A DNA stretch of 40,418 nt from Candidatus Achromatium palustre (GTDB lineage Bacteria > Pseudomonadota > Gammaproteobacteria > Chromatiales > Chromatiaceae), in the NCBI GenBank assembly GCA_001044195.1, contig LFCU01000064.1, positions 1 to 40,418 of the forward strand, read 5' to 3'. This document shows positions 26,743 through 35,339 of this stretch, in pieces (within the stretch, counting starts at the first letter, position 1; each line of letters opens with the position of its first letter). The notes beneath the pieces were generated by a model. The model saw only the letters and a list, made by a program, of their open reading frames with translations. It ran no database searches and was not told where the DNA came from. The position numbers and the translations under genes are program-made.

Positions 26743-27818
26743 AAGTACTAATCAACATTAGTGTAATCAGCAAAAACCACAGAGGTATGGGTGTATTTGC
26801 AAAGCAAATAATACGAGAGTTAATAAAAAATAATCATCATCAATATATTTTTATTTCTGGTAATGATATAGATAAACAAATGGATGATTTGATTAAAAGT
26901 ACTCATCATATATACAGACAAATAAATGCACCGTTACCTATATTCGAGCAATTGGTAGCTCCATATTTAATAAATAAATTTAAGCCTGATATTTGCTGGT
27001 TTCCATCTAATACTTTCCCATTAATAATGAGTAGTAAAATCAAATATATTGCGACAATTTGTGATCTGATTTTTTTAAAAAATGAAATTAAACCACAAAG
27101 TTTATATCAAAAAATAGGTAAATACTATAGAACTATTAATATATTATTAGGAACTAAAAAACTTGATAAAGTTACGAGTATTTCATATACTGTTATCCAT
27201 GAAATTTATGATAAATTTCAACTTAATGAGAAAATTGATGAAACTCAAGTTTTATATGTTGCTCAACAATTTAGTTTCAATGAGGATGGCTCTATTTTTA
27301 AAAAACTAAATATTAAATCATCGGATAAGTATTTTTACTCTATAGCAGGAATTGCTCCACATAAAAACTTAGATTTTCTTATAGAAGCATTTAATTTTTT
27401 TCAAGAGAAGAATAAGAATATTAAGCTTATCATAAGTGGTGCAACTCATAGTAAATATAATGGTCTAGATGAAAATATAGTTTTTACACCTTTTATATCT
27501 GAAGAAGAAAAAAAATCACTTATCAAAAATGCTGAAATTTTTATATTTCCATCTTTGATAGAAGGGTTTGGCATACCTCTTATTGAAGGACTATATCATA
27601 ATCCACATGTATTGGTAAGTGACATAGCTATTTTTAGAGAAATTGGCAAAGAGTATGTTAGTTATTTTGATCCATATGACAAAGAATTTCTTGTGAAGTA
27701 TTTTGAAACCCCAAGAAAAGATATAAACCATGAAGAAGCGAGGGAATATATTTTAACCACTTTTAATGCAATTAAAAGTACACGAAAATTGGAGAATATT
27801 TTTAATGAATTCAAATAA
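26739..27818 (+). CDS. GT4-family glycosyltransferase
   Basis: This GT-B enzyme of 359 residues has an N-terminal domain beginning KVLINISVISKNHRGMGVFA, the pattern of glycosyltransferases that bind a glycan acceptor. The donor domain contains YSIAGIAPHKNLDFLIEAF, PFISEEEKKSLIKNAEIFIFPS and the nucleotide-sugar motif EGFGIPLIEGL with the two conserved glutamates. It is retaining by family. It overlaps the methyltransferase before it and the next glycosyltransferase by 14 bases. Arginines are mostly AGA. It most resembles mannosyl- or rhamnosyltransferases, but specificity is not certain. Confidence 0.85.
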   Translation: MKVLINISVISKNHRGMGVFAKQIIRELIKNNHHQYIFISGNDIDKQMDDLIKSTHHIYRQINAPLPIFEQLVAPYLINKFKPDICWFPSNTFPLIMSSKIKYIATICDLIFLKNEIKPQSLYQKIGKYYRTINILLGTKKLDKVTSISYTVIHEIYDKFQLNEKIDETQVLYVAQQFSFNEDGSIFKKLNIKSSDKYFYSIAGIAPHKNLDFLIEAFNFFQEKNKNIKLIISGATHSKYNGLDENIVFTPFISEEEKKSLIKNAEIFIFPSLIEGFGIPLIEGLYHNPHVLVSDIAIFREIGKEYVSYFDPYDKEFLVKYFETPRKDINHEEAREYILTTFNAIKSTRKLENIFNEFK

Positions 27819-28974
27819 AAAAGAACTATTATTTATATCGGCTAGATTTCCTTATCCACCACACAAAGGTGATCAGTTAGTATTGTTTAATAATATTAAA
27901 CTTATGTCAAGTGAGTATAAAATAGCTTTGATAACAATGTATGATGAAGATGATGAATTGTCAAACTTAGATAAATTAAACATATATTGTAAAGAAATTA
28001 TTACAATAAAAAGAAATAAACTTGAAACATATTTTAATATGCTCATCTCTCCTTTTAGATTTGAGCCATTGCAAGTGGCGTATTATAGAAGCAAATTATT
28101 TCAAACAAAGCTTAATGAGTTATTGGGTACAAAAAGATTTGATGTCATACATGTACATATGCTTCGAATGGCTCACTATGTGCAAAATATTGAAAACTTT
28201 AAAATTTTGAGTTTAATTGACAGTATGGCATTAAATATGAGTAGAAGAGTTGAAAATGAATCTGGCATTAAAAAACTAATTTTCAAATATGAAAGTATAC
28301 TAGTTAAAAATTATGAAAGAAGTATAGTAAATAAATTTAATCATTCCATAGTAGTATCAAATATTGACAAAAATTATATTGATAACCCAAATATTGAAGT
28401 TGTAACTATAGGTATAGAAATGCATCAATGTTCATCTCAAAAGGAAGTGAATAAAATCATATTTAGTGGGAATATGGGATATTTTCCAAATCAAAACGCT
28501 GTAATATGGTTCGTAGAAAACTGTTTTGATGATATTAAAAAATTTTTACCTAATACGCAACTTGTAGTAGTTGGGAAAAATCCGCCAGAAAAAATCAAAA
28601 AATACCACGATGGTAAGAATATTTTTATCAAAGGATATGTTAAATCTATGGTAGATGAGCTATGTAGGGCAACCATTGCAATAGCTCCTATGCAATCAGG
28701 TTCTGGTATGCAGATTAAAGTTCTAGAGTCTATGTCTGTTGGGCTTCCCGTAGTAGCAACAGAACTAGGTCGTGGAGATATTTCTGCAGAAGACAACAAA
28801 AATATACTTATAGCCAACACTCTAAAAGATTTTTCAAGTAAATGTATAAAAATTCTAAATGATGAGAATATGAGAAAAGATATAGGGGAAAATGCAAAAG
28901 ACTTTATTGCAAATAATCACTCATGGGAAACTATAAAACAGCAATATTTAAAAATTTATAAATCAAAGATTTAA
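27805..28974 (+). CDS. GT4-family glycosyltransferase
   Basis: This second GT-B enzyme has 389 residues. The start LLFISARFPYPPHKGDQLV is typical of GT4 members related to TIGR03087-like transferases. The donor side has FSGNMGYFPNQNAVIWFVEN, VVGKNPPEKI and the substrate motif APMQSGSGMQIKVLESMSVGLPVVAT. I chose ATG at 27805; a TTG further upstream lies inside the previous gene. It ends one base before the second dehydratase begins. Codon use is AGA-rich, like Campylobacterota genes. The sugar transferred is unknown. Confidence 0.83.
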   Translation: MNSNKKELLFISARFPYPPHKGDQLVLFNNIKLMSSEYKIALITMYDEDDELSNLDKLNIYCKEIITIKRNKLETYFNMLISPFRFEPLQVAYYRSKLFQTKLNELLGTKRFDVIHVHMLRMAHYVQNIENFKILSLIDSMALNMSRRVENESGIKKLIFKYESILVKNYERSIVNKFNHSIVVSNIDKNYIDNPNIEVVTIGIEMHQCSSQKEVNKIIFSGNMGYFPNQNAVIWFVENCFDDIKKFLPNTQLVVVGKNPPEKIKKYHDGKNIFIKGYVKSMVDELCRATIAIAPMQSGSGMQIKVLESMSVGLPVVATELGRGDISAEDNKNILIANTLKDFSSKCIKILNDENMRKDIGENAKDFIANNHSWETIKQQYLKIYKSKI

Positions 28975-28975
28975 G

Positions 28976-29935
28976 ATGAAAAGAGCAATTATTACAGGGA
29001 TAACGGGACAAGATGGAAGCTATTTAGCAGAGCTACTGTTAGATAAAGGGTGTGAAGTACATGGCATAATTAGAAGAGAGTCTTTTGAAGATAATGATAG
29101 ACTAAAAAATATTAAAAAGATTCAAGACAAGTTGGTACTGCATGAGGGTAGTTTAAACGATCATCTAACGATATATAAAATATTTTCTAAAGTTTTACCT
29201 GATGAATGCTATCATCTTTCAGCATCTAGTTTTGTAAACTACTCTTTTAATGATGAGTTTCAAACTATGAATAATAACTTTAATTCAACTCACTATCTAC
29301 TTTCTACAATTAGAGAAGTGAAAAAAGAGTGTAAGTTTTATTTTGCAGGTAGTAGCGAGATGTTTGGAGAGCCTAGCGAATCACCTCAAACTGAATGCAC
29401 TCCTTTTAATCCAAAAAGTATCTATGGTATATCTAAAGTCTCAAGTCACTATCTATTAAAAAATTACAGAGAAAAAGAGAGAATATTCGCATGCACAGGG
29501 ATAATGTACAATCATGAAAGCCCTAGAAGAGGAAGTCAGTTTGTAACTAAGAAGATAATATCTAGTGCAGTAAAGATAAAAAAAGGGTTACAAAAAGAAC
29601 TTTACCTAGGAAATCTAGATGCTAAAAGGGACTGGGGGTATGCACCTGATTATGTTAAAGCAATGTGGCAAATCCTTCAATCTGATAAAGCAGATGATTA
29701 TATTATCGCAACTGGAAAACTTCATAGCGTAAGAGAGTTTTTGGAATATACTTTCGGCTATCTAGAGATGGACTATAATGATTATGTAAAAGTTGATCCT
29801 AAATTTTTCAGAGCAAGCGAAAAGATACCACTTTGTGGTGATACATCAAAAATGAAAAATAAAATTGGATGGAGAAATATAAAATCTTTAGAAAATATTA
29901 TAAAAGAGATGATTGATGAGGAATTGATAAGTTAA
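28976..29935 (+). CDS. GDP-mannose 4,6-dehydratase-like (short form)
   Basis: This is a second Gmd-family SDR in the window, 319 residues long like the short Pseudomonas Gmd. The cofactor motif is TGITGQDG (8-15), with HGIIRRES, a catalytic SSEMFG, and Y-GIS-K, followed by MYNHESPRRGSQFVTKKI and [18 protein letters not shown]. It should yield GDP-4-keto-6-deoxymannose, or with a different partner another GDP-6-deoxysugar. Nearly all arginines are AGA, in contrast to the gmd at 6380, so the two were acquired separately rather than by duplication. It starts one base after the glycosyltransferase stop. No reductase partner adjoins it. Confidence 0.83.
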   Translation: MKRAIITGITGQDGSYLAELLLDKGCEVHGIIRRESFEDNDRLKNIKKIQDKLVLHEGSLNDHLTIYKIFSKVLPDECYHLSASSFVNYSFNDEFQTMNNNFNSTHYLLSTIREVKKECKFYFAGSSEMFGEPSESPQTECTPFNPKSIYGISKVSSHYLLKNYREKERIFACTGIMYNHESPRRGSQFVTKKIISSAVKIKKGLQKELYLGNLDAKRDWGYAPDYVKAMWQILQSDKADDYIIATGKLHSVREFLEYTFGYLEMDYNDYVKVDPKFFRASEKIPLCGDTSKMKNKIGWRNIKSLENIIKEMIDEELIS

Positions 29936-30170
29936 ATAAATGGAATTGTGGTAGTTTTTGACAATCTTTTAACTTAAGAGTGATAATGCCCCAAAATTTT
30001 ATACCAAAATGCGGCATCCTTTATTAGAACCTAAAAGTAGTTAACAATTTTTTCTGGTAGGCCAAGTGTAAACTGGCAAATGAAGAATGCCTAATTTAAT
30101 TAAAAAATACTTAAAGTCTTGCACTTAAAGTGCATAGTTTTTACTAAAGATTTAGGACAATACAAAGATT
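29936..30170. other. Junction gap with palindrome and diverged motif
   Basis: This 235-base gap has no gene. It contains the palindrome GCACTTAAAGTGC (30121-30133) and a diverged ATTTAGGACAATAC copy (30150-30163) of the motif seen at 20242. It separates the AGA-rich block from a CGN-rich epimerase, so it is probably a recombination joint. Confidence 0.4.
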
Positions 30171-31160
30171 ATGGTTATCAACGCCATCGGTGGTAGTGGT
30201 TTTATAGGTACTCGCCTTTGTAAACGCCTTCAGTATACCAATACTTCTTTTTCCATTCTTGACAAAGCTCCTAGTTATACATTTCCTGCTCAAACGCATT
30301 TAGCCGATGTCCGGTCTGTCGAACAATTGCGTCAGTATTTGACTAATGACTCAGTTATCATCAATTTAGCTGCTGAACATCGGGATGATGTTAGGCCGCT
30401 TAGTCTGTATGATGAGGTGAATGTTGGTGGTGCTAAGAATATTTGCACGGTAGCTCGGGAAAAGGGTGTTAAAATAATTGTTTTTACTAGTACGGTTGCT
30501 GTGTATGGCTTTGCTCCTATTGGCACTGATGAGTCTGGAAAGATAGCACCGTTTAATGATTATGGTTGGACTAAGTATGAGGCGGAGCAAGTATTTAAAA
30601 CTTGGCAAGCAGAAGCACCTGATGAACGGACTTTAGTGATCATTCGTCCTACTGTGATATTTGGTGAACAAAATCGTGGTAATGTTTATAATTTATTGCG
30701 GCAGATTGCTTCAGGCAAATTTATTATGATAGGGCATGGTGAAAATCGTAAATCCATGGCTTATGTGGAGAATATTGCAGCCTTTATTGAGTATAGCTTA
30801 AATTTTAAGCCAGGAGTGCATGTCTATAATTTTATCGATAAACCGGATTTTACGATGAATAGTTTGGTGGGTATGGTTAATCGTATTCTTGGTCGTTCAG
30901 AAAAGATTAGATTTAGACTGCCCTTTGCAGTTGGATATACTATTGGTAAAGGATTTGATTTGGTTGCGACAGTTACTGGCAAACGCTTTACTATTAGCTC
31001 CATTCGAGTCAAAAAATTTTGTGCTAACTCCGTATACAACACTAATATTGATAAAACAGGATTTGTACCACCAATTTCTCTGGAACAGGCTTTGGAACAG
31101 ACTGTCCGGCATGAGTTTATCGAGAAACATGATCATGATCCCCTTTATTACTCTGAGTAA
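30171..31160 (+). CDS. NAD-dependent nucleotide-sugar epimerase/dehydratase
   Basis: This extended SDR of 329 residues has a start VINAIGGSGFIG (cofactor loop 7-13), NLAAEHRDDV, the catalytic serine in FTSTVAVYG (107), and Y131-GWT-K135. The downstream GHGENRKSMAYVENIAAFIE segment is typical of the family that epimerises UDP-GlcNAc-type sugars at C4 and is often followed by an initiating sugar-phosphate transferase, which is not present here. Codon use (CGN arginine) differs from the genes just upstream. A strong terminator follows, so it ends the long + strand run. Confidence 0.83.
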   Translation: MVINAIGGSGFIGTRLCKRLQYTNTSFSILDKAPSYTFPAQTHLADVRSVEQLRQYLTNDSVIINLAAEHRDDVRPLSLYDEVNVGGAKNICTVAREKGVKIIVFTSTVAVYGFAPIGTDESGKIAPFNDYGWTKYEAEQVFKTWQAEAPDERTLVIIRPTVIFGEQNRGNVYNLLRQIASGKFIMIGHGENRKSMAYVENIAAFIEYSLNFKPGVHVYNFIDKPDFTMNSLVGMVNRILGRSEKIRFRLPFAVGYTIGKGFDLVATVTGKRFTISSIRVKKFCANSVYNTNIDKTGFVPPISLEQALEQTVRHEFIEKHDHDPLYYSE

Positions 31161-31185
31161 TTTCTTAATTAAGTTGTGTACACTG

Positions 31186-31210
31186 AACCAGTCTTAGGAC
31201 TGGTTTTTTG
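31186..31210 (+). terminator. Rho-independent terminator
   Basis: AACCAGTC (31186-31193) pairs with GACTGGTT (31198-31205) across a four-base loop TTAG, followed by TTTTTG and a further T-run. It lies 25 bases after the last polysaccharide gene and is the clearest terminator of the window. Confidence 0.85.
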
Positions 31211-31229
31211 TTTTTTGGGGGAGTGAATT

Positions 31230-31355
31230 TTGAGTGCTGATAATGTTAATTCTTTCTTAGCTACGATAACTCATCATGGTGCCATTGATGGGGTTACGGG
31301 TTTATGCCATCAATTAAATACTGTTAAAAGCTCCTACTGGTGATGCAGTTTTAGC
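31230..31355 (+). pseudogene. N-terminal fragment of an MBL-fold metallo-hydrolase
   Basis: From a TTG at 31230, with GGGGGAG seven bases upstream, the frame reads NSFLATITHHGAIDGVTGLCH, matching the first strand of beta-lactamase-fold RNA-processing/exonuclease-like proteins (the G-VTG-C-H pattern). It stops at 31341. In another frame LLKAPTGDAVL would continue the domain. The remainder is replaced by a palindromic repeat starting at 31356, so the gene appears to have been cut by that element. Confidence 0.5.
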
Positions 31356-31451
31356 ACGTAGGATGGGCAGAGCCTAAGCGAAACCCATCAATACATAACA
31401 TTAAGCTTTTTCATAATGTGGGTTTTGGCCACATCTCTACCCATCCTACGT
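31356..31451. repeat. Palindromic intergenic repeat with GTAGGATGGG arms
   Basis: ACGTAGGATGGGCAGAG (31356-31372) is inverted at 31435-31451 (CTCTACCCATCCTACGT) with one mismatch, and inner AACCCAT/ATGTGGGTT arms pair with a one-base bulge. It belongs to a common kind of dispersed GTAGGATGGG-type hairpin repeat. It follows the MBL fragment and ends one base before the stop codon of the - strand DUF3050 gene. Confidence 0.75.
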
Positions 31452-31452
31452 A

Positions 31453-32232
31453 CTACAAGCCTTGTTTGTTAAGCGAATTTATAGTTGTTAATACCCCATC
31501 CCAAAAATTAATTCTAGCTGCTACAGAAATTTTTGCGACATCAATTGCTTCTTTAATCTTTAATTCATTTCCATCACATAATCCATTGAGTAATCGTAAA
31601 GATAAAGGTGCATGAAAATTTTCATCAACATGAATATGTCTACGAAGATAAAAATGGAATGTTGGGGCTTTTTGCTGAGATAGCCCTATTTTTTGTAAAA
31701 TAGCACGAAACATTAATGGAATAATGTGTTCCCTTCCTAAAGCTAATGCTGAAGCAACTTTATGTGGTTGATTACTAGATATAAATTGGAATGTTTGAGT
31801 TGTGAATATCTTTGAGGGATATGGTATATCTGGCAATTCTAGTGCAGCATCTATACTCTGATTTTTTGCTACTTGTACAAAATTGGACGATGGTTTAATA
31901 TTGGCTCCAATTTCCTGCATTGCTCGTTGATATAATTCAAAATGGCTAGAAAATTCACCTGATTGCTCTGTTGCATCAGTTTCTTCTTCTAATACTAATT
32001 CATTAATGAATCTTCTAACACTAGCATCTCCTACTGGCATCCATGGATATTCAGTTGGTGCAACAATGCCTTGTAAATATTTAAGCAGCGACATAAAATC
32101 CCATACAGAATAAACATGATGTTCCATAAAACATCGTAAATCTTCAATAGTTTGAATGTTTTTATATATGGGATGTTCTTCAAGTGTATTTTTGAAGTGT
32201 ATAATGGTGTCTTTAGTAATTTCTTTGATCAT
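31453..32232 (-). CDS. DUF3050 family (heme-oxygenase-like fold) protein
   Basis: This 259-residue protein belongs to DUF3050. Characteristic stretches are LRCFMEHHVYSVWDFMSLLKYLQG, PTEYPWMPVGDASVRRFINELVLEEETD, a central FELYQRAM, and a C-terminal FYLRRHIHVDENFHAPLSLRLL. The histidine and glutamate pattern (HHVYSVWDF...EE...H..VDE.H) is that of the heme-oxygenase/iron-containing-oxidase superfamily, so metal-dependent activity is possible but unknown. The start MIKEITKD has no clear ribosome site. The 3' end abuts a palindromic repeat. Family call confident; function not known. Confidence 0.82.
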   Translation of the reverse strand: MIKEITKDTIIHFKNTLEEHPIYKNIQTIEDLRCFMEHHVYSVWDFMSLLKYLQGIVAPTEYPWMPVGDASVRRFINELVLEEETDATEQSGEFSSHFELYQRAMQEIGANIKPSSNFVQVAKNQSIDAALELPDIPYPSKIFTTQTFQFISSNQPHKVASALALGREHIIPLMFRAILQKIGLSQQKAPTFHFYLRRHIHVDENFHAPLSLRLLNGLCDGNELKIKEAIDVAKISVAARINFWDGVLTTINSLNKQGL

Positions 32233-32311
32233 AAATGTTTTGCTATTGTATCATAAGTCTAGTTTTAGCCATTTTATTGTATTTCTTAATTCTACTTTGT
32301 CACATTGTGTT

Positions 32312-32353
32312 CGTTCCCACGCAGAGCGTGGAAACGATATAATTGGTATAATC
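32312..32353 (-). repeat. REP-like hairpin repeat (CGTTCCCACGC type)
   Basis: CGTTCCCACGC (32312-32322) pairs with GCGTGGAAACG (32326-32336) across AGA, with one mismatch. Continuing to 32353, the reverse complement reads GATTATACCAATTATATCG, aligning with the segment before the hairpin at 39190-39239. The inverted 17-base match to 10395-10411 lies next to it at 32290-32306. Confidence 0.75.
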
Positions 32354-32373
32354 TATATTCACTAATTAGAAAA

Positions 32374-32871
32374 TCACAGAGCCTTAGCTAATACTAGGGC
32401 ATCCATGCGTCCCTTGGGATTCTGATAATAATTAGGTCGTATCCCAATTTCGTTAAAACCTAACTTTTGATACATATTTAAAGCCTGATTGTTATCAGCA
32501 CGTACCTCTAAAAAAGCAGTATCAGCTTGCTGATTACTCCCAATTTCAAGTAAATGACTAAGCATTTTTGAACCGAGACCTTGGCCTTGCCAATCTGGAT
32601 GGATGCATAGATTTAAAATTTGACACTCACTAGCACCTACAGACATGATGCCATAACCAAGGATAGTTTGTTCTAATTGCCATACCTGACAGGTATAATT
32701 TACTAGGATGCAATCTTTGAAATTAGCCAAAGACCAAGGATACTGATATGCTAAACGTTCTATGGCAATTATAGTATCTAAATCCTGAATGCACATAGGT
32801 CGTAATCTTAAATTTGGATTAGATCTGTCGGTGCGATTAACTATAGCGTAATCGCACATTTCAAAGTCCAT
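32374..32871 (-). CDS. rimI: Ribosomal protein S18 alanine N-acetyltransferase
   Basis: This GNAT enzyme of up to 165 residues acetylates the N-terminus of ribosomal protein S18. The core begins LRLRPMCIQDLDTIIAIERLAYQYPW, typical of RimI. The acetyl-CoA loop is HPDWQGQGLGSKML, followed by LEVRADNNQALNMYQKLGFNEIG and a C-terminal YY..P.G..DALVL. The first roughly 20 residues before LRLRPM are encoded partly by a palindromic repeat (32831-32857) and are not expected in the family, so the functional start may lie further in. It sits directly after pbpC on the same strand with a short gap. Confidence 0.85.
   Translation of the reverse strand: MDFEMCDYAIVNRTDRSNPNLRLRPMCIQDLDTIIAIERLAYQYPWSLANFKDCILVNYTCQVWQLEQTILGYGIMSVGASECQILNLCIHPDWQGQGLGSKMLSHLLEIGSNQQADTAFLEVRADNNQALNMYQKLGFNEIGIRPNYYQNPKGRMDALVLAKAL
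32831..32857. repeat. GTGCGATTA palindrome inside rimI 5' end
   Basis: GTGCGATTA (32831-32839) and TAATCGCAC (32849-32857) form a perfect 9-base stem. Its reverse complement matches the hairpin at 39137-39165 at about 26 of 28 positions, so it is a dispersed repeat lying in the N-terminal coding part of rimI. Confidence 0.75.
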
Positions 32872-32905
32872 AAATCTGTAATAACCTGTTATATTAGCAG
32901 TATAT

Positions 32906-35032
32906 TCAAGGTGTTATCATACGCACTGCAAAATTTGTGCGAGCTGATCGGCCTTTGGCATCTAGGATAGTTAATTGTACAGGGCCATTTTGTTGCGGTT
33001 GCCAATTTATAGCCTTTCTATTATGCACTTGAGATATTGGATAGCCATTGACTAATAGATTAAATGGTAATGTACCGCCTTCTACTTCTAAATGAATCAA
33101 ACGGTTTGTATTTCTAGCCAATTCTACCATAGCTTTATCTGGAGGAAATACAATTCTAGGCCCCTTAGGAATTTGTTTACTGAAATATGGTAGAATGGGG
33201 CGTTCAAAATGCTGTAATGTAACTGGTAACTCGGTATTTGCTACTTTTCGTACATTTTGTGGTGAAGGATTTAATATGGTCATTAATCCAACATTAGGTA
33301 GCTGCTCAAAAATTCTCAATAAAATCGGAGTTGCAGAATTTAATCCTGAAAGGTTCGTTGTATAGCTATTATTCGGGCAACCTAGCCATACGCCAACGGT
33401 ATGTTTAGCATCAAATCCTATAGCCCAAGCATCACGTAACCCATAAGAAGTACCAGTTTTAAACGCAAGTTGCCGATATTGCAATATAAAACCAGCAGGT
33501 GGTTGTAATTCAGAAAGAATATCAGTCAAATACCATGCAGCAGTAGCTGATAATAAGTTGGCGTTTGCGAATGGCAATACAGCTTGCTCTTGATGCTCCA
33601 AAAATTGCAATTTTGGTACAATAACTCCAGCAGTTGCTAATCCGGCATATAAACGTACCAAATCTTCTAAACGCATCCCAACACCGCCTAAAGCAATTGG
33701 CAGGCCAGGTTTTAGAATGTTTTTAGGCAGATATAGTTTTATGCCTACTGATTTGAGACGTTCTACAAAAGTAGCAGCACCAATCCGATTCAATACTTTA
33801 ATAGCTGGAATATTGCGCGATGTATTTAAAGCATCACGAATTCGTATCTCCCCTTGATATGTTTGATCAAAATTTCCAGGATCATAGCCCTTAACAGCTC
33901 CAGGGCGATCAAAGATCAAGGTTTCAGGATGCGCAATACCAGCATCAAAAGCCATACCATAGATAAAGGGTTTTAGAGTGGAACCAGGCGAACGCACGGC
34001 GCGGACCATATCTATTTGTCCTGGAAAATTGGTAGCAAAATAGCTCCCAGACCCAAAATAAGCTCGCACCTTACCAGTACTATTTTCTATTACCAAACTA
34101 GCCAGTGTAATACCAGAAGTTACCGCATTTTGATGCCGTGCTAATAGATCTGCAATATTTTTTTGTAATTGTGCATCTATAGTGGTACGCAGTTGTTGCG
34201 TATTAGGATACAGACTACGTAATCGATCTGTAAAATGGGGTGCTAATCTAGGAGTTGCAAGACGCTGTTTGGGTATAGGCAAGGTAGCTGCATATTTAAT
34301 ATTTTGTCGTTGCAGCAGACCTTCGGTAACAAAACGTTGTAATACTTCATTTCTGGCCTTTAATGATCGTTGTGGATGGCGATCCGGGCGACGAGCTTCA
34401 GGAGATTGTGGTAAAGCTATCAATAGAGCAATCTCATCTAAGGTTAAGAAAGAGGGCTTCTTACCAAAATAAAATAAGCTAGCCGCTGTTATACCTTGAA
34501 TATTTCCACCATAAGGCGCAAGGGTTAAATATAGTCTAAGAATTTGGGTTTTATTAAGCCTTTGTTCTAGTTGTAAGGCTTGCAACATTTCTATTAGTTT
34601 AGATAGTATAGTGCGCGGTCTTGGATGCAATAGGCGTATGGTTTGCATCGTGATAGTAGAGCTTCCTGAAACGATACGGCCTGATGTGAGAACCTGTCCT
34701 ATGGCTCTAAAGATAGCCAAAATATCTATACCAAAATGGGAATAGAATCGTTGATCTTCATAGGCCAATAGCAGTTTAATAAATCTGGTGTCTAGTTGTT
34801 TAATATCTACAGGCAATCTCCAAAAGCCATCTTTAGTGGTATAGATGCGTAAATGTTTAGTAGCAGTAGCATCTAAAATCTCTGTAGAATAGTCTAGTTT
34901 AGTTCCTAAAGGTGGTGGCAATGCATTATCTAATATTAGTAACAAAAGCCAGGTAACATATATAAATATTGCTATAGTGATGAGTCTTTGCCAGCGTTGC
35001 GAGTTTTTTTTATTGTAGGCTACATTAGACAT
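32906..35032 (-). CDS. pbpC: Penicillin-binding protein 1C
   Basis: This is a bifunctional peptidoglycan synthase of 708 residues, anchored by one N-terminal transmembrane helix (17-35). The transglycosylase domain (GT51) has the catalytic Glu92 in EDQRFYSHFG and SGSSTITMQTIRLL (122-134). The transpeptidase domain has S351-T-L-K354, S405-R-N407 and K525-T-G-T-S. The C-terminal 90 residues form the BiPBP_C beta domain typical of PbpC. All active-site motifs are present. It diverges from the MscS-type gene across a 340-base gap full of palindromes. The usual partner yfhM (alpha-2-macroglobulin) is not in the window. Confidence 0.93.
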   Translation of the reverse strand: MSNVAYNKKNSQRWQRLITIAIFIYVTWLLLLILDNALPPPLGTKLDYSTEILDATATKHLRIYTTKDGFWRLPVDIKQLDTRFIKLLLAYEDQRFYSHFGIDILAIFRAIGQVLTSGRIVSGSSTITMQTIRLLHPRPRTILSKLIEMLQALQLEQRLNKTQILRLYLTLAPYGGNIQGITAASLFYFGKKPSFLTLDEIALLIALPQSPEARRPDRHPQRSLKARNEVLQRFVTEGLLQRQNIKYAATLPIPKQRLATPRLAPHFTDRLRSLYPNTQQLRTTIDAQLQKNIADLLARHQNAVTSGITLASLVIENSTGKVRAYFGSGSYFATNFPGQIDMVRAVRSPGSTLKPFIYGMAFDAGIAHPETLIFDRPGAVKGYDPGNFDQTYQGEIRIRDALNTSRNIPAIKVLNRIGAATFVERLKSVGIKLYLPKNILKPGLPIALGGVGMRLEDLVRLYAGLATAGVIVPKLQFLEHQEQAVLPFANANLLSATAAWYLTDILSELQPPAGFILQYRQLAFKTGTSYGLRDAWAIGFDAKHTVGVWLGCPNNSYTTNLSGLNSATPILLRIFEQLPNVGLMTILNPSPQNVRKVANTELPVTLQHFERPILPYFSKQIPKGPRIVFPPDKAMVELARNTNRLIHLEVEGGTLPFNLLVNGYPISQVHNRKAINWQPQQNGPVQLTILDAKGRSARTNFAVRMITP

Positions 35033-35155
35033 ATTGATTTTTGATTACAAAATAGTTGATTATAAAATAGTTTGGAATTTATTGCGCTTTATTGAAAATT
35101 GCAATTTTTTAAATGTAGACTATACAATGATAATTTTGGTTCCTTAACTATTTAG

Positions 35156-35220
35156 ACATTATTCGAAACCTTCGTTCAGCTCAATAAGCATAAGGCGATA
35201 ATTAGGGTTTCGAATAATGT
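35156..35220. repeat. 15-base perfect inverted repeat in divergent promoter region
   Basis: ACATTATTCGAAACC (35156-35170) is exactly inverted at 35206-35220 across a 35-base loop. It is the first of four palindromes in the 340-base gap between pbpC and the MscS-type gene, which holds no reading frame. Confidence 0.8.
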
Positions 35221-35247
35221 ATATTAGGTATCTTTCATTTTTTAAGA

Positions 35248-35269
35248 CGCAGAGCTTGGGAACGATTCC
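35248..35269. repeat. Degenerate half of the CGTTCCCAC repeat
   Basis: CGCAGAGCTTGGGAACGATTCC resembles the right half of the hairpins at 32312 and 39211. The left half is missing here. Confidence 0.45.
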
Positions 35270-35291
35270 AAAAAAATATTTGACTTTTTAA

Positions 35292-35339
35292 TAATGGTTA
35301 TATACCATTAAGTAGTAGGGTACGCAGTACGCACCCTAC
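35292..35339. repeat. Two adjacent palindromes upstream of the MscS-type gene
   Basis: TAATGGT (35292-35298) and ACCATTA (35304-35310) form a perfect 7-base palindrome with a five-base loop. Five bases on, GTAGGGT (35315-35321) pairs with ACCCTAC (35333-35339) around further partial pairing, a GTAGGGTGCG-type dispersed hairpin repeat. They lie 35-80 bases before the ATG of the channel gene, so either could affect its promoter or leader. Confidence 0.7.

Noticed and set aside
31356-31451. CRISPR-like repeat
   Set aside because: It is a single inverted repeat, not a regular array of direct repeats and spacers. No CRISPR array or cas gene was seen in the window.
34182-34472. A + strand reading frame of 96 codons within pbpC
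   Set aside because: It is antisense to the well-conserved penicillin-binding protein, has no recognisable motif and no ribosome site.
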